64,000 bases of DNA from Arthrobacter ulcerisalmonis (GCF_900609065.1 NZ_UXAU01000018.1:1-64000); one strand, 5' to 3'; counted from the stretch's first letter, positions 39,247 through 48,988 are shown. Notes: a model not told the origin generated them from the letters alone. Translations and numbers: made by a program.

Positions 39247-40328
39247 GGACGTGGTCCCTTCAGAAATCCGCTCTGGCGCCCCACTACCTGGCCGGCGTCG
39301 GGGGCAACGATGGCTTCCTGGACGGCCGGGTATGGTTCGTCGCCATCCAGGACAGTCAGTATTTCATCCGGTGCCACCGAACGTTTTATGACTGCCAGGG
39401 CCACCGGCCCCATCTCGAAATGTTGTGCCACGGAGGTCACAGCACCCACTTGCCGTTCGCCCAGCATGACGGGACTGCCTGCTGCGGGGAGGGTGTGCTG
39501 GGAGCCATCGAGCTGGAGGAAGACGAGCCGCCGGGGCGGGTGACCCAGGTTGTGCACCCGGGCAACGGTTTCCTGGCCCTTGTAGCACCCTTTGGACAGG
39601 TGGACGGCTGTACGCAGCAGGTCCAGTTCGTGCGGGATGGTCTTGTGGTCTGTTTCGGCGCCGATTCGGGGCCGCCAGGCAGCCACCCGCAGCGCTTCGG
39701 CCGCGAGAACGCCTGCCAGGCGGCGCTCGCCCACTGTGGCGTCGAGTTCCGCGGCGGGGATGAGGTATTCGAACCAGGGCCGCTCCAGGCCGGGGTGGTC
39801 TTCGGCCGGAACCGCTGTATAGGAGTAGCCGCCCGCGCTGACATTGGGCCACGGGTCCTGCCACACCACTGAGTCTTTCCATTCGGGGACGGCTGCGACG
39901 CTGCCCAGCACCGCCCAGTCGGCGGATACGTCCGCCACCTCAACCCGGAGCATGAAGCGCATCCTGGCGAGGAACTCAGCCAACGGTGCAGCCTCCGCAG
40001 CCTCGACGATCAGCCAGGTGGTGGCGCCGTCGTCAATGACACGGGCGTCGAATTCGATCCTGCCCTGCACGCTGAGGAGGAGCAGTTCCGTGGACTCCCC
40101 CGGGGCCAAGGAGGTGAGTTGCTGGGAGGAGAGGGTGTTCAGCCAGCTCAGCCGGTCCGGACCGGAAACGGTCACCACACCTCGGTGGGAAAGGTCGACG
40201 ACGGCGGTCCCGGCCGCGAGCGCCCGCTGCTCCCGCAGCGGCTCGCCGTAGTGGGCGGCAACGCCAGCGTCGAGGCCGGCCGATTCGACGGCGCCGGGGC
40301 GCGACAGCAGGGGGCTCGGTTCAGTCAT
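39243..40328 (-). CDS. YgfZ/GcvT-type folate-binding protein
   Basis: A 361-residue member of the GcvT-like family needed for Fe-S enzyme maintenance in a folate-dependent way. The family signature KGCYKGQE is present near residue 245, and the N-terminal DLSHRGVVTVSGPDRLSWLN near 37-56. The start at 40328 (MTEPSPLLSRPG) is preferred over one at 40376 because the conserved sequence begins there. Translationally coupled to the ankyrin gene. Confidence 0.9.
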   Translation of the reverse strand: MTEPSPLLSRPGAVESAGLDAGVAAHYGEPLREQRALAAGTAVVDLSHRGVVTVSGPDRLSWLNTLSSQQLTSLAPGESTELLLLSVQGRIEFDARVIDDGATTWLIVEAAEAAPLAEFLARMRFMLRVEVADVSADWAVLGSVAAVPEWKDSVVWQDPWPNVSAGGYSYTAVPAEDHPGLERPWFEYLIPAAELDATVGERRLAGVLAAEALRVAAWRPRIGAETDHKTIPHELDLLRTAVHLSKGCYKGQETVARVHNLGHPPRRLVFLQLDGSQHTLPAAGSPVMLGERQVGAVTSVAQHFEMGPVALAVIKRSVAPDEILTVLDGDEPYPAVQEAIVAPDAGQVVGRQSGFLKGPRP

Positions 40329-40415
40329 ATGAAGTAGAAGTCCTTGAGGCTCGACGGTATTCCAGATGTGTGACATCTAACCGTCCCATGGATGCTGGTG
40401 GACCGGTGGCAGGGC

Positions 40416-40850
40416 TCAGGCGGCGACCATGAAGATGTCCACCGGATCCTGCGTCTCCAGCACAAAGCCATGGCGCTCGTAGAGGGTTCGTGCCGCGCTG
40501 CCTTGGAGCACGTTCAGCCGGAAGGGGCGGTGGTCCCGCGTGTCATTCATGACCTGCTGCAGGACGCTGGCGCCGAGCCCTTGGCGTTGGAAAGCAGGAG
40601 CCAGATAGAAGTGCTCAATCCACAGCGCATCCGCATCCGGGCGGACAGCGATCACGCCCGCCTCTTGTCCACCCACCACGATCACGAACGTGTGCTCCGG
40701 TTGGAACGCGTTCAGGAACCGTTCCCTGACCCGGAGCGGATCCCATCGACCAAGCCGTTCCAAATCCGGCCGCATGACGACGGCGCGCAGTTCAGCGATC
40801 CAGGCGGCGTCAGTGGGCACCGCGGGGCGGAGCGAAAATTCAGCTGGCAT
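40416..40850 (-). CDS. GNAT family N-acetyltransferase
   Basis: A single-domain 144-residue GNAT with acetyl-CoA loop APAFQRQGLGASVL near residues 86-99, the LNVLQGSAARTLYERHGF C-terminal helix and strand, and IEHFYLA in strand 4. GGGAG lies 10 bases before the ATG at 40850. It overlaps the end of the upstream (broken) TPR frame by 11 bases, which suggests the two were once coupled. Substrate unknown. Confidence 0.9.
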   Translation of the reverse strand: MPAEFSLRPAVPTDAAWIAELRAVVMRPDLERLGRWDPLRVRERFLNAFQPEHTFVIVVGGQEAGVIAVRPDADALWIEHFYLAPAFQRQGLGASVLQQVMNDTRDHRPFRLNVLQGSAARTLYERHGFVLETQDPVDIFMVAA

Positions 40851-41343
40851 CTGCTGCTCCCGCTGATCGGATGTAGGCTGCGTTACCTCTGAGGGCTGGC
40901 TTGTACCTGTCAATGTCTGGAGTGCCGACGAAGTCCGCCACCGTCTCGAGCAGCAATGCCACAGCCGCATCTGATTTGCCTGCTGCATGCAAGGTGATCG
41001 CTTCGAAAGCGCAGAGTGCGGGGGACGCTGGAAATGCTCTGCGCCCTTTCGCGAAGACCTCCTGGGACTTCTCATATTCGCCCAGGTTCCGCAGCGTTGA
41101 GCCGTATTGAACTTAGCAGCGACGGAGTAGGTCACCCTCCAACCCAGCGGTGAGTGCTTCCTCATAGAGCCCTCGGGCCTCAGTTTCTCGGCCAGCGGTG
41201 TCGTAGGCACCACCCAACTCGTAGAGGACTCGAGCGTTCTCGGAGTGGGAAGCCCGCAAGTGAAGAAGAGCATTTACGGTGGGTTCCATGTTGTCTCGGT
41301 CTCTGGCGGCGAAGATCAGGTCCAGCTCATCGTCAAGAGTCAT
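40840..41343 (-). pseudogene. TPR protein gene interrupted by an in-frame TAA
   Basis: From ATG 41343 (MTLDDELDLIFAARDR) the frame runs 76 codons to a TAA at 41115-41113, then continues open in the same frame for 90 codons (VQYGSTLRNLGEYEKSQEVF...) to a TGA at 40840. Both parts are tetratricopeptide-like: ARVLYELGGAYDTAGRETEA before and STLRNLGEYEKSQEVFAKG after the stop. Read through it would be about 167 residues, the usual size of this small TPR family. TAA would be one change from a Leu or Gln codon. The stop may be a real nonsense mutation or a sequence error. Confidence 0.75.
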
Positions 41344-41445
41344 GGCCCTCAGTCTTCCACGGCGAGAACCATGTGGGCGTGCTTGCAAACGCCGCACCCT
41401 CCCCTGCCGCTCGGCCCGCTCCAGCACTCGAAGTAAAGTGTGCGG

Positions 41446-41949
41446 ATGCCTACTCCTGAACCAACAGAACGGCTAAAGTTTCGCGAGATGCGCCCTGCCG
41501 ACGTCGACCAGATGGCGGAACTGCTTGGCGACGCCGAGGTGATGCGTTTCTACCCAACCCCCAAATCACGGGAGGAGACCGCACGCTGGATTCAGTGGAA
41601 CCTGAAAAATTACTCCAACCACGGCTACGGCCTTTGGATCGTTGAGACACAGGCAGGCACCTTCGTCGGCGACTGCGGCCTCACCTGGCAACAGGTCAAC
41701 GGCGAGCTGAAGCTTGAGGTTGGCTACCACGTGCGCTCCAGCCTGCAAGGCCAAGGCTTCGCGACAGAAGCAGCAATGGCGTGTCGCGACTTTGCCAGAG
41801 AGACGCTGGAGGCACGTGACCTGGTGGCCATCATCCATCCGGACAACAGGGCTTCCGAGCGAGTGGCCGAGAAACTCGGAATGCATCGGGTCGCCGACGA
41901 TCAAGGGCCCAACGGCTCGGTCCGCACAGTCCTCAGCATGAGTCTGTAA
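41446..41949 (+). CDS. GNAT (RimJ/RimL-like) N-acetyltransferase
   Basis: A 167-residue RimL-type acetyltransferase: LKFREMRPADVDQMAELL start, EVGYHVRSSLQGQGFATEA acetyl-CoA loop near residues 88-106 and HPDNRASERVAEKLGM near 126-141. The ATG at 41446 is chosen, not the in-frame GTG at 41440, because TAAAGT lies exactly six bases upstream (leaderless pattern). Substrate unknown. Confidence 0.9.
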   Translation: MPTPEPTERLKFREMRPADVDQMAELLGDAEVMRFYPTPKSREETARWIQWNLKNYSNHGYGLWIVETQAGTFVGDCGLTWQQVNGELKLEVGYHVRSSLQGQGFATEAAMACRDFARETLEARDLVAIIHPDNRASERVAEKLGMHRVADDQGPNGSVRTVLSMSL

Positions 41950-42003
41950 TACGTCCAGCCCCGAACAGGTCCGGCCTCAGCGGTGAGCAGTCAACCCGGA
42001 GGT

Positions 42004-42612
42004 TTAGGAGACCTTCTTCAGGAATGCTGAAGCGTGCGGCTCGAGGCCCTTACCGGCCTCGCCGCCGGTGGAGACATCCCAACGCCAGAGGAGGTTGCCG
42101 TCCACCAAGCCGAAGATCCGAGTGGCGGCGCTGTAGTCCTTGGAGTGGCTGCCGCGCATCACCATGTCAGTGGTGAGCTGGATCTGCGGGCCCTTGATCT
42201 GGCCGTAGTACAACTCGGCAATTCCGCCAGGATGCGCGATCGACACCGAGATGTCGAAACCGCCGTCGGCATTGCGGAGCGCTTCGACCTCGTCGGCGCT
42301 CTTGAGCGCCGGCACAATGTCCGCAGGGATCAGGCCAGGGCCACCGTCGGCGTCGAGCTGTTTGCGCTCCAGCGCCCAGAAACCGGTCTCGACGGTGAGC
42401 GGCCGAAGGTGCGTGCCGTCGTCGGCCGTCAACCAGCTTTCCGCGCGGTACTGAAGGTACGGGAGTCCGTTGTGCACGAACGAGACCCGCTGGAAGAAAT
42501 GCTCAGAATCCTCATCGCCGCTGCCGAGCCGGCCGCTGCCTTCCCACTCACCAATGAGCCAAGAAAGGGGAACGAGTTCGGGAGTCAGGTCAGTGGGAAT
42601 TTCAATGGGCAC
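42004..42612 (-). CDS. FABP/nitrobindin-like heme-binding protein
   Basis: A 202-residue beta-barrel of the DUF1794/THAP4-like nitrobindin family. The signature GEWEGSG is near residues 21-27, and a conserved FFQRVSFVHNG and YYGQIKGPQI follow; His in the C-terminal part (SHSKDY) would serve near the heme. Nitrobindins bind nitric oxide or peroxynitrite through ferric heme; that role is inferred. GTG start at 42612. Confidence 0.88.
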   Translation of the reverse strand: MPIEIPTDLTPELVPLSWLIGEWEGSGRLGSGDEDSEHFFQRVSFVHNGLPYLQYRAESWLTADDGTHLRPLTVETGFWALERKQLDADGGPGLIPADIVPALKSADEVEALRNADGGFDISVSIAHPGGIAELYYGQIKGPQIQLTTDMVMRGSHSKDYSAATRIFGLVDGNLLWRWDVSTGGEAGKGLEPHASAFLKKVS

Positions 42613-42644
42613 AGCTGCAACCTCGCGAGACGGCTAAAGACGGA

Positions 42645-42758
42645 CTACTTCTGGCCTTTGAAAAGGCGGTAGACCACGAAACCGGCGAACCAGGCCATGG
42701 CGATGCTGGCAACGCCGAGCAGGACAAGGAAGAAAATTTCAAAGGCAAGAATGGACAT
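42645..42758 (-). CDS. 37-residue membrane peptide
   Basis: A short open frame encodes MSILAFEIFFLVLLGVASI, then AMAWFAGFVVYRLFKGQK: one or two membrane helices and a basic end. It has AGGATAA ahead of its ATG, sits 17 bases after a membrane-protein gene on the same strand and 33 bases before nitrobindin, and has good codon-position GC bias. Small conserved peptides of this kind are easily missed. Function unknown. Confidence 0.7.
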   Translation of the reverse strand: MSILAFEIFFLVLLGVASIAMAWFAGFVVYRLFKGQK

Positions 42759-42775
42759 GGCATTATCCTAACGCG

Positions 42776-43540
42776 TCAGAAGATGAGCAGTTTGTCTATG
42801 AAGTAGGCCAAGGATCCCACAGCCGAAACTGGCGCAAGACCCATTGCCAGGGCCGCGGCCACGTTCAACGGCGCGCCACGCAACGTGGTCAGACGCCGGA
42901 AACTGGCCAGCACCGCGCCCACCACCACGCCGAAAAGCGCTGCCGGTAGAACGGCGATGTCCGAAAGGACCAGACCAGCCAGCGGCCCAGCCAACCCAGC
43001 CAGCACCACCCCGAGCGGCGCCACGATCCGGTCCGGCCAACGGATTAGTCCTGCCAGGAGCGCCACGGCGGCACTGATGGCAGCTACCACCAGCATCTCC
43101 TTGACCCCATTGAACCGCGCCCCGGCAATCCAGCCGGCGCCCAGGCAGGACAGCAGCACGCCAACGCAGCACCCCAGCGTGGACTCCAAGCGCTGAGCCT
43201 GGCCGGTGCCGCGGATCAGTTGCACCAGGAAGATCGCCATGATGCCTACCGCGATGAAGGCTGGCGTCCAGTCCAAGTACCCTGGCGCAGGGGTAAAGGC
43301 TGCGGCAATCGCGGCACCCGCTCCGGATAAGCCGATGACGGCGGCGAGCGTCTTTTTCGCGGGAATCTGGAGGAAGTGCGGCCAGCCAATTCCGACGGCA
43401 ACTGCAACCAAAACAGCCACGCCAACCAGGACCTCCCGGGAGACGTAGAGGCCACCAATGATGGCGGCAAGTCCCAGAAGCCCGGCAACGCCGATACTCC
43501 ACGACCCCAGGGAACGCGATGGCGCCTGCACGTTCGCACT
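42776..43540 (-). CDS. Multi-pass membrane protein of unknown function
   Basis: About 254 residues from the ATG at 43540 (MSANVQAPSRS); a longer start at 43594 is possible. It has about eight hydrophobic helices, small-residue-rich (Gly, Ala, Leu, Val), and no clear soluble domain. A conserved WPHFLQIPAKKTLAAVIG loop near residues 57-74 sits between helix pairs. It precedes the 37-residue membrane peptide and the nitrobindin-like gene on the same strand. No family recognised with confidence. Confidence 0.8.
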   Translation of the reverse strand, partial: SANVQAPSRSLGSWSIGVAGLLGLAAIIGGLYVSREVLVGVAVLVAVAVGIGWPHFLQIPAKKTLAAVIGLSGAGAAIAAAFTPAPGYLDWTPAFIAVGIMAIFLVQLIRGTGQAQRLESTLGCCVGVLLSCLGAGWIAGARFNGVKEMLVVAAISAAVALLAGLIRWPDRIVAPLGVVLAGLAGPLAGLVLSDIAVLPAALFGVVVGAVLASFRRLTTLRGAPLNVAAALAMGLAPVSAVGSLAYFIDKLLIF

Positions 43541-43891
43541 CATGCGAAAGCCGGCCTGTCCCTGCTTGGTGCACTCACTGCGCTGCGATCCCATCTAGCG
43601 TCGGGGGCCACGGGGAACATGGCACTCCCCCTCGTGGCAGGGCGATGACCGCCCCTGCGTTCAATCCTGCCTTATATGAACGTCTTATGTCGCAAATCCA
43701 GCATCTACCGGGGGCATTTCCGGCACGTGGAAGACGCTGGCGGGTATACTCGGTGATCAGCAAAGCTCCCTGCAGAGCTGGCCAGCGGGACTCTCTGATT
43801 CCATGCCTGGCCGTAACGCTGGAAGCCAGCACGGGCCGGTGTACATCCGGTTCAGGCGCCCAAAGATGCGCGGACTGCCCTTGGAGGAACT
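43541..43891 (+). other. glnR upstream region, no gene
   Basis: No supported coding sequence in this stretch. It holds a good -10 TATACT (43745-43750) with a poor -35, which would give a leader of about 135 bases before glnR. The other half must hold the promoter of the divergent membrane gene. Confidence 0.5.
43745..43750 (+). promoter_or_regulatory. Candidate glnR -10 element
   Basis: TATACT preceded by CGGG. No -35 near 17 bases was convincing (GGCACG). It is the best -10 upstream of glnR. Confidence 0.4.
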
Positions 43892-44590
43892 ATGTCGCAC
43901 ATCCTGTTACTGACTAACAGCACTGGGTCTTCGGTGGACATTCTGCCTGCCTTGGAGCTCCTGAACCACCGGGTCCACATCCTCCCGGCCGAGCCGACCG
44001 CATTGCTGGAAACGGACCCCTGCGATGTGGTCCTCCTTGATGCCCGCAAGGATCTGGTGGGTGCCCGCTCCCTGACCCAACTCCTCAAAGCCACCGGCCT
44101 GAGCGCGCCGCTGGTCCTCATCCTGACCGAGGGCGGCATGGCAGCTGTCTCCGCCGCGTGGGCAGTTGATGACATCGTCCTCGATTCGGCCGGACCCGCC
44201 GAAGTCGAGGCTCGGATCCGACTGTCCGTGGCCAGGGCGATTCCGGAAAAAGATGACGCTCCCGGCGAAATCCGCGCGGCCGGCGTCGTAATTGACGAGG
44301 CCAGCTACACAGCCCGGGTGAACGGTGCGCCGCTGAACCTGACGTTCAAGGAATTCGAACTCTTGAAATACCTTGCCCAGCACCCCGGCCGGGTCTTCAC
44401 CCGCCAGCAACTGCTGACAGAGGTCTGGGGCTACGACTACTACGGCGGCACCCGGACCGTTGACGTGCACGTCCGGCGGCTGCGCGCGAAGCTCGGCGCC
44501 GATCATGAGAACCTCATCAGCACGGTACGCAACGTGGGTTACCGGCTCACGTTGGTGCGGCAGCAGGAAGACGAGCTCACCGAAGCTTGA
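43892..44590 (+). CDS. glnR: GlnR-type nitrogen response regulator
   Basis: A 232-residue OmpR-family regulator that in actinobacteria controls glutamine synthetase, ammonium and nitrate genes. The receiver (residues 1-120) keeps Asp50 (VVLLDARKD) but lacks the N-terminal acidic pair of normal receivers (reads HILLLTNS), the mark of an orphan GlnR. The winged helix ([20 protein letters not shown] near 153-172, [14 protein letters not shown]) is nearly identical to Streptomyces GlnR as I recall it. GGAGGA site before the ATG. mshD follows in the same direction, a common actinobacterial arrangement. Confidence 0.93.
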   Translation: MSHILLLTNSTGSSVDILPALELLNHRVHILPAEPTALLETDPCDVVLLDARKDLVGARSLTQLLKATGLSAPLVLILTEGGMAAVSAAWAVDDIVLDSAGPAEVEARIRLSVARAIPEKDDAPGEIRAAGVVIDEASYTARVNGAPLNLTFKEFELLKYLAQHPGRVFTRQQLLTEVWGYDYYGGTRTVDVHVRRLRAKLGADHENLISTVRNVGYRLTLVRQQEDELTEA

Positions 44591-44623
44591 GCCCCGGGCG
44601 ACCAACCCGTATAGCCTTGCCTC

Positions 44624-45595
44624 ATGACTCCAGCACATCCCGAGAAATGGCCAGTCCACGTTGTCCAAGGCGGGGTTGAACCGCAACTCCTTGATGACTG
44701 CCACGCGCTGCTGGCCGCCGCCGAAGAGTCGGACGGCAACCCTTCTGTGTCCGAGCAGACGCTGGTCACCATGCGCGCTGGCGCCGCTGCCCCGGACTCC
44801 TTGCTGACTCTGGCACTGTACGCGCCGGACGAGGACTCGGACCCGGCGTCGGGCCAAGACCTTGCCGGGTTCGCCGTGGTGGTAGCCGAGGACGATTCCA
44901 ACGCGGTACTGGAGATTGCCGTCCATCCGACGTACCGCAACCAGGGTGTGGCGGACCGGTTAGTGGGCGCACTGAAAGAACACCGCGGCCTGGCCGGGCT
45001 GAAGGCCTGGTCGCATGGCAACCACGAAGCTGCTGCCGAGTTGGCCGCCCGCTACGGATTCGGCCCCGTCCGGGAACTATGGAAGATGCGGCTGACCACT
45101 GCAGATGCCCAACTGCCCGACGTCGGCCTGGCGCCTGGGCTCTCGCTCCGCGCTTTCGTGCCGGGCCAAGATGAGGATGCCTGGCTTGCGGCGAATAGCG
45201 CCGCCTTTGCCCATCATCCGGAACAGGGCAGCCTGACCCGCGCCGACCTGGATGCCCGGATGGCCGAAGACTGGTTTGACCCGGCAGGTTTCCTCCTGGC
45301 CGAAGACGCCGCCGGCCATCTATTGGGGTACCACTGGACGAAGGTCCACCCGCGGCACGGGCAGCACCCTGCCATTGGCGAGGTCTATGTGGTGGGAGTG
45401 ACGCCAGCGGCGCAGGGCATGGGATTGGGCAAGGCACTCACGGTTGCTGGCATCAGGCATCTGCAGGATCAAGGCCTACAAGCCGTCATGCTCTACACCG
45501 ACGCCGGGAACGCTCCGGCGGTGGGCCTGTACCGCGCCCTGGGCTTCACCCGTTGGGACATGGATGTGATGTACGGGCCGTTAGCCCAAAGTTAA
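44624..45595 (+). CDS. mshD: Mycothiol synthase
   Basis: A 323-residue double-GNAT enzyme that acetylates the cysteinyl amine in the last step of mycothiol synthesis. The first domain has HPTYRNQGVADRLV near residues 103-116, the second VYVVGVTPAAQGMGLGKALT near 254-273 and TDAGNAPAVGLYRALGF at the end. The length and the position next to glnR support mshD over other two-domain GNATs. TAGCCT is six bases before the ATG (leaderless pattern). Confidence 0.92.
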   Translation: MTPAHPEKWPVHVVQGGVEPQLLDDCHALLAAAEESDGNPSVSEQTLVTMRAGAAAPDSLLTLALYAPDEDSDPASGQDLAGFAVVVAEDDSNAVLEIAVHPTYRNQGVADRLVGALKEHRGLAGLKAWSHGNHEAAAELAARYGFGPVRELWKMRLTTADAQLPDVGLAPGLSLRAFVPGQDEDAWLAANSAAFAHHPEQGSLTRADLDARMAEDWFDPAGFLLAEDAAGHLLGYHWTKVHPRHGQHPAIGEVYVVGVTPAAQGMGLGKALTVAGIRHLQDQGLQAVMLYTDAGNAPAVGLYRALGFTRWDMDVMYGPLAQS

Positions 45596-45727
45596 CCGCA
45601 AGGATGATGACCAGGCTCGGCAAGGGGTCATTCCACGGCGGTTACCAAGCCGAATCCTAGTAAGGTTGTTGAAGAACCGCGCAGGGCCTCAGGGCCCAGT
45701 TCAACGCGCCAGGTAAAGGAGAATGTC

Positions 45728-47977
45728 ATGACCCCGGATCCCGCCGGCACACCAGCGTCCGCCAAGGCTGCACCACCCGCGCGAGCACGCTTCGGCTCCT
45801 CTGAGATGCCAGCTGCGCGTGCAACCCAGGACCGGATCGACATTCCCGAGTTTGCACCCAATCCACAGCCTGAAGGCGACATCCGCCCGGACCGGTTCCT
45901 GGACCGGGAATTGAGCTGGTTGAGCTTCAACTCGCGGGTCCTTGAGCTTGCCGAAGATCCAACTCTGCACCTGCTGGAGCGTGTCAACTTCCTCTCCATC
46001 TTCGCGTCCAACCTGGACGAGTTTTTCATGGTGCGTGTTGCGGGCCTCAAGCGCCGCATCGCCACCGGGCTCGCCGTCCCGTCGCCCGCAGGCCTGAGTC
46101 CCATGGACGTCCTGGAACAGATCACCGACGAGGCCTACAAGTTGCAAGTGCGGCATGCGTCGGTGTTTGCCGAACAGATCCGCCCCGCCCTGACCTACGA
46201 ACACATCCACCTGATGCGCTGGGACGAGTTGGATGACGCAGCGCAGCAGCAGTTGAGCACCATGTTCGCCGAAAAGGTGTTCCCCATCCTGACGCCGCTG
46301 GCCGTGGACCCAGCACACCCGTTCCCGTACATCTCGGGCCTGTCCCTGAACCTGGCGGTCATTGTCCGTAACCCCGTCAGCGACAAGGAACTTTTTGCCC
46401 GCTTGAAGGTGCCGGACCAGTTGCCACGCCTGATCTCCATCGACGGCCCGCGCGCCGGGTCCGTTGCGGGCCGAGTTGCTCGGTTCATTGCTTTGGAAGA
46501 AGTCATTGCCGTCCACCTGGACCGGCTCTTCCCGGGCATGGAAGTCCTTGAGCACCACCCATTCCGCGTCACCCGCAACGAAGACGTGGAAGTGGAAGAA
46601 GACGACGCCGAAAATCTCCTCCAGGCCTTGGAGAAGGAATTGCTGCGGCGTCGCTTCGGCCCGCCCGTCCGCCTTGAAATCACCAACGACATCAACCCCA
46701 ACGTCCGGGCGCTCCTGATCCGTGAGCTCGGTGTTGAGGAGTCCGAGGTCTACTCGGTGCCTGCGCCCCTGGATCTGCGCGGGTTGTCAGTGATTGCCGG
46801 GATTGATCGTGCAGACCTGCATTATCCCAAGCAGATCCCGCACACGTCGCGCTACCTGAACGAGTCAGAGACTTCCAAGGCTGCCAACGTGTTTGCTGCC
46901 ATGCGCCGCAGGGACATCCTGTTGCACCACCCCTATGACTCCTTCTCCACCTCCGTGCAGGCGTTCCTTGAGCAGGCTGCCGCGGACCCGAAGGTGCAGG
47001 CCATCAAGCAGACCCTGTACCGTACGTCCGGCGATTCCCCCATTGTGGATGCCCTGATTGACGCTGCCGAGGCCGGCAAACAGGTCCTGGCCCTCGTGGA
47101 GATCAAAGCCAGGTTCGATGAGCAGGCCAATATCTCCTGGGCGCGCAAGCTGGAGCAAGCCGGTGTGCACGTGGTTTACGGCATCGTGGGCCTCAAGACC
47201 CACTGCAAGCTCTCCCTGGTGGTTCGCCAAGAGGCAGACGGCCTGCGGCGCTACTGCCACATCGGCACCGGAAACTACCACCCTCGGACAGCACGCTACT
47301 ACGAGGATCTTGGCCTGCTGACGGCAAACAACAAGGTGGGCGAGGACCTGTCCAAGTTGTTCAACCAGCTCTCCGGCTACGCTCCCAAGTCCACGTTCAA
47401 GCGGCTCCTCGTGGCGCCACGCTCGGTTCGTTCGGGGCTCATTGAGCGGATTGAAACGGAGATCCGCAATGCCCGCGCCGGCATACCAGCCCGGGTCCAG
47501 ATCAAAGTCAACTCCATGGTGGACGAAGCCATCATCGATTCCCTGTATCGGGCCTCGCAGGCTGGCGTCAAAGTGGACATCATTGTCCGCGGCATCTGCG
47601 CGTTGCGGCCCGGCGTGGAAGGCTTGAGCGAGAACATCACCGTCCGCTCCATCCTGGGCCGGTTCCTGGAGCACTCCCGTGTCTTCGCTTTCGCCAATGG
47701 CGGGGACCCCGTGGTCTACATCGGCTCCGCCGACATGATGCACCGCAACCTGGACCGGCGGGTGGAGGCGCTGGTGCAGCTGACCAGCGCCGACGACATT
47801 GCCTACGTCCTGGACCTACTCTTGCGCTACGTGGCCCCGGAAACCGCCAGCTGGCACCTTGACAACCAGGGCGCGTGGACCCGTTTCCACCTTGCAGAAG
47901 ACGGTTCACCACTGGAGGATGTGCAGTCCTGGCTGCTCGCATCACGGCCGCGGCAACGCAGCCTGGTTCGGCGCTAG
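45728..47977 (+). CDS. ppk: Polyphosphate kinase 1
   Basis: A 749-residue enzyme that makes polyphosphate from ATP. N-terminal domain starts with [16 protein letters not shown] near 57-72; the catalytic His motif KTHCKLSLV is near residue 491 and the second, in [12 protein letters not shown], near 622. [14 protein letters not shown] is conserved. The first 45 residues are a Pro/Ala-rich extension. AAAGGAG precedes the ATG at 45728. It precedes a MutT1-type gene, an order common in actinobacteria. Confidence 0.96.
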   Translation: MTPDPAGTPASAKAAPPARARFGSSEMPAARATQDRIDIPEFAPNPQPEGDIRPDRFLDRELSWLSFNSRVLELAEDPTLHLLERVNFLSIFASNLDEFFMVRVAGLKRRIATGLAVPSPAGLSPMDVLEQITDEAYKLQVRHASVFAEQIRPALTYEHIHLMRWDELDDAAQQQLSTMFAEKVFPILTPLAVDPAHPFPYISGLSLNLAVIVRNPVSDKELFARLKVPDQLPRLISIDGPRAGSVAGRVARFIALEEVIAVHLDRLFPGMEVLEHHPFRVTRNEDVEVEEDDAENLLQALEKELLRRRFGPPVRLEITNDINPNVRALLIRELGVEESEVYSVPAPLDLRGLSVIAGIDRADLHYPKQIPHTSRYLNESETSKAANVFAAMRRRDILLHHPYDSFSTSVQAFLEQAAADPKVQAIKQTLYRTSGDSPIVDALIDAAEAGKQVLALVEIKARFDEQANISWARKLEQAGVHVVYGIVGLKTHCKLSLVVRQEADGLRRYCHIGTGNYHPRTARYYEDLGLLTANNKVGEDLSKLFNQLSGYAPKSTFKRLLVAPRSVRSGLIERIETEIRNARAGIPARVQIKVNSMVDEAIIDSLYRASQAGVKVDIIVRGICALRPGVEGLSENITVRSILGRFLEHSRVFAFANGGDPVVYIGSADMMHRNLDRRVEALVQLTSADDIAYVLDLLLRYVAPETASWHLDNQGAWTRFHLAEDGSPLEDVQSWLLASRPRQRSLVRR

Positions 47978-47987
47978 GACAGAGGCT

Positions 47988-48956
47988 TTGGCAGGCGATG
48001 AACCTCTTGCAGACCAGTCGGAGCACCCCGGGGAGCGCGTAGCAGTCATCGCTGCAGGCGCTCTGCCGTGGCGTGTGAACCGGGGCCGTCTTGAAGTCCT
48101 CCTGATTCACCGACCCCGTTATGACGATTGGTCCTGGCCCAAAGGCAAGCTTGACCACGGCGAAACCATTCCTGAGTGCGCAGTCCGCGAGGTCCGCGAA
48201 GAGATCGGCTTGGCGGTGGAACTTGGTATCCCGCTGCCGCCCATCCACTACCGCGTCTCGTCAGGGCTGAAGGTGGTGCACTACTGGGCCGCGAAGTTCA
48301 GCGGCGCCAAGGTGGTCCCGGACGGCAAGGAAGTGGACAGCGTGTTGTGGTGCAGCCCTGAACGGGCCGCATTCTTGCTCTCCAACACCTCCGATGTGGC
48401 GCCCCTCCAAGCCCTGGCCGAAGCGCACCTGCGCTCCACCCTGGATACGTGGCCGCTGATTGTGGTCCGGCATGCCAAGGCAAAACCCCGCAGCTCTTGG
48501 TCCAGGGCGGAAGGCGAACGCCCGTTGGCCGCCACGGGAGCCCGGCAGGCACAGGCTGTTGGCCGGCTGCTTCAGGCATGGAAACCGCCGAGGGTCGTGA
48601 GCAGTTCCTGGGTACGGTGCGTGGCAACGGTGGCACCTTATGTTCGGGTCTCCGGCGCCAAGGTAAAACTCACCGACGCATTGACTGAGCACAAGCATCA
48701 GCGCAGTCCCAAGAAGACCGCTGCCGTCATTGAGTCGCTTTTCGACAAGGAACGCGCCGTGGCTGTGTGCACGCATCGACCCGCCTTGCCCACCGTTTTC
48801 GCCCAGCTTGCCCGGCACATGCCAGCCTCATTGGCTCGCCTGCTCCCTGACGCCGATCCGTACCTGGCGCCAGGCGAAATAGTGGTGTGCCACGTGGCAA
48901 GCGGGTCCCGGAACCGCGTTGTGGCCGTGGAGCAGTTCAAACCTTTCGACGACTGA
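47988..48956 (+). CDS. mutT1: MutT1-like Nudix hydrolase with C-terminal histidine phosphatase domain
   Basis: About 322 residues: Nudix domain (residues about 15-145) with the Nudix box KGKLDHGETIPECAVREV followed by REEIGL, and a histidine phosphatase domain (VVRHAKAKPRSSW near 160-172). This two-domain form removes 8-oxo-dGTP and related nucleotides in mycobacteria. The start is unsure: no ATG/GTG fits after the ppk stop, so TTG 47988 (10 bases after it, AGAGG just upstream) is preferred; an ATG at 47919 inside ppk is the other option. Confidence 0.85.
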   Translation: MAGDEPLADQSEHPGERVAVIAAGALPWRVNRGRLEVLLIHRPRYDDWSWPKGKLDHGETIPECAVREVREEIGLAVELGIPLPPIHYRVSSGLKVVHYWAAKFSGAKVVPDGKEVDSVLWCSPERAAFLLSNTSDVAPLQALAEAHLRSTLDTWPLIVVRHAKAKPRSSWSRAEGERPLAATGARQAQAVGRLLQAWKPPRVVSSSWVRCVATVAPYVRVSGAKVKLTDALTEHKHQRSPKKTAAVIESLFDKERAVAVCTHRPALPTVFAQLARHMPASLARLLPDADPYLAPGEIVVCHVASGSRNRVVAVEQFKPFDD

Positions 48957-48968
48957 CCCCATCGTCTT

Positions 48969-48988
48969 TGTATCAAATGGTTGATACA
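48969..48988 (+). promoter_or_regulatory. Palindromic operator for the downstream GntR regulator (candidate)
   Basis: TGTATCAAATGGTTGATACA is a perfect 8-bp inverted repeat with a 4-base spacer, of the GntR type (GT...AC ends). It lies 26 bases before the membrane-protein start and overlaps a -10-like TACAGT (48985-48990), so a bound repressor would block the promoter. Confidence 0.75.

Noticed and set aside
43519..43917. 132-codon plus-strand frame overlapping glnR start
   Set aside because: No homology, poor start context and runs into the glnR frame.
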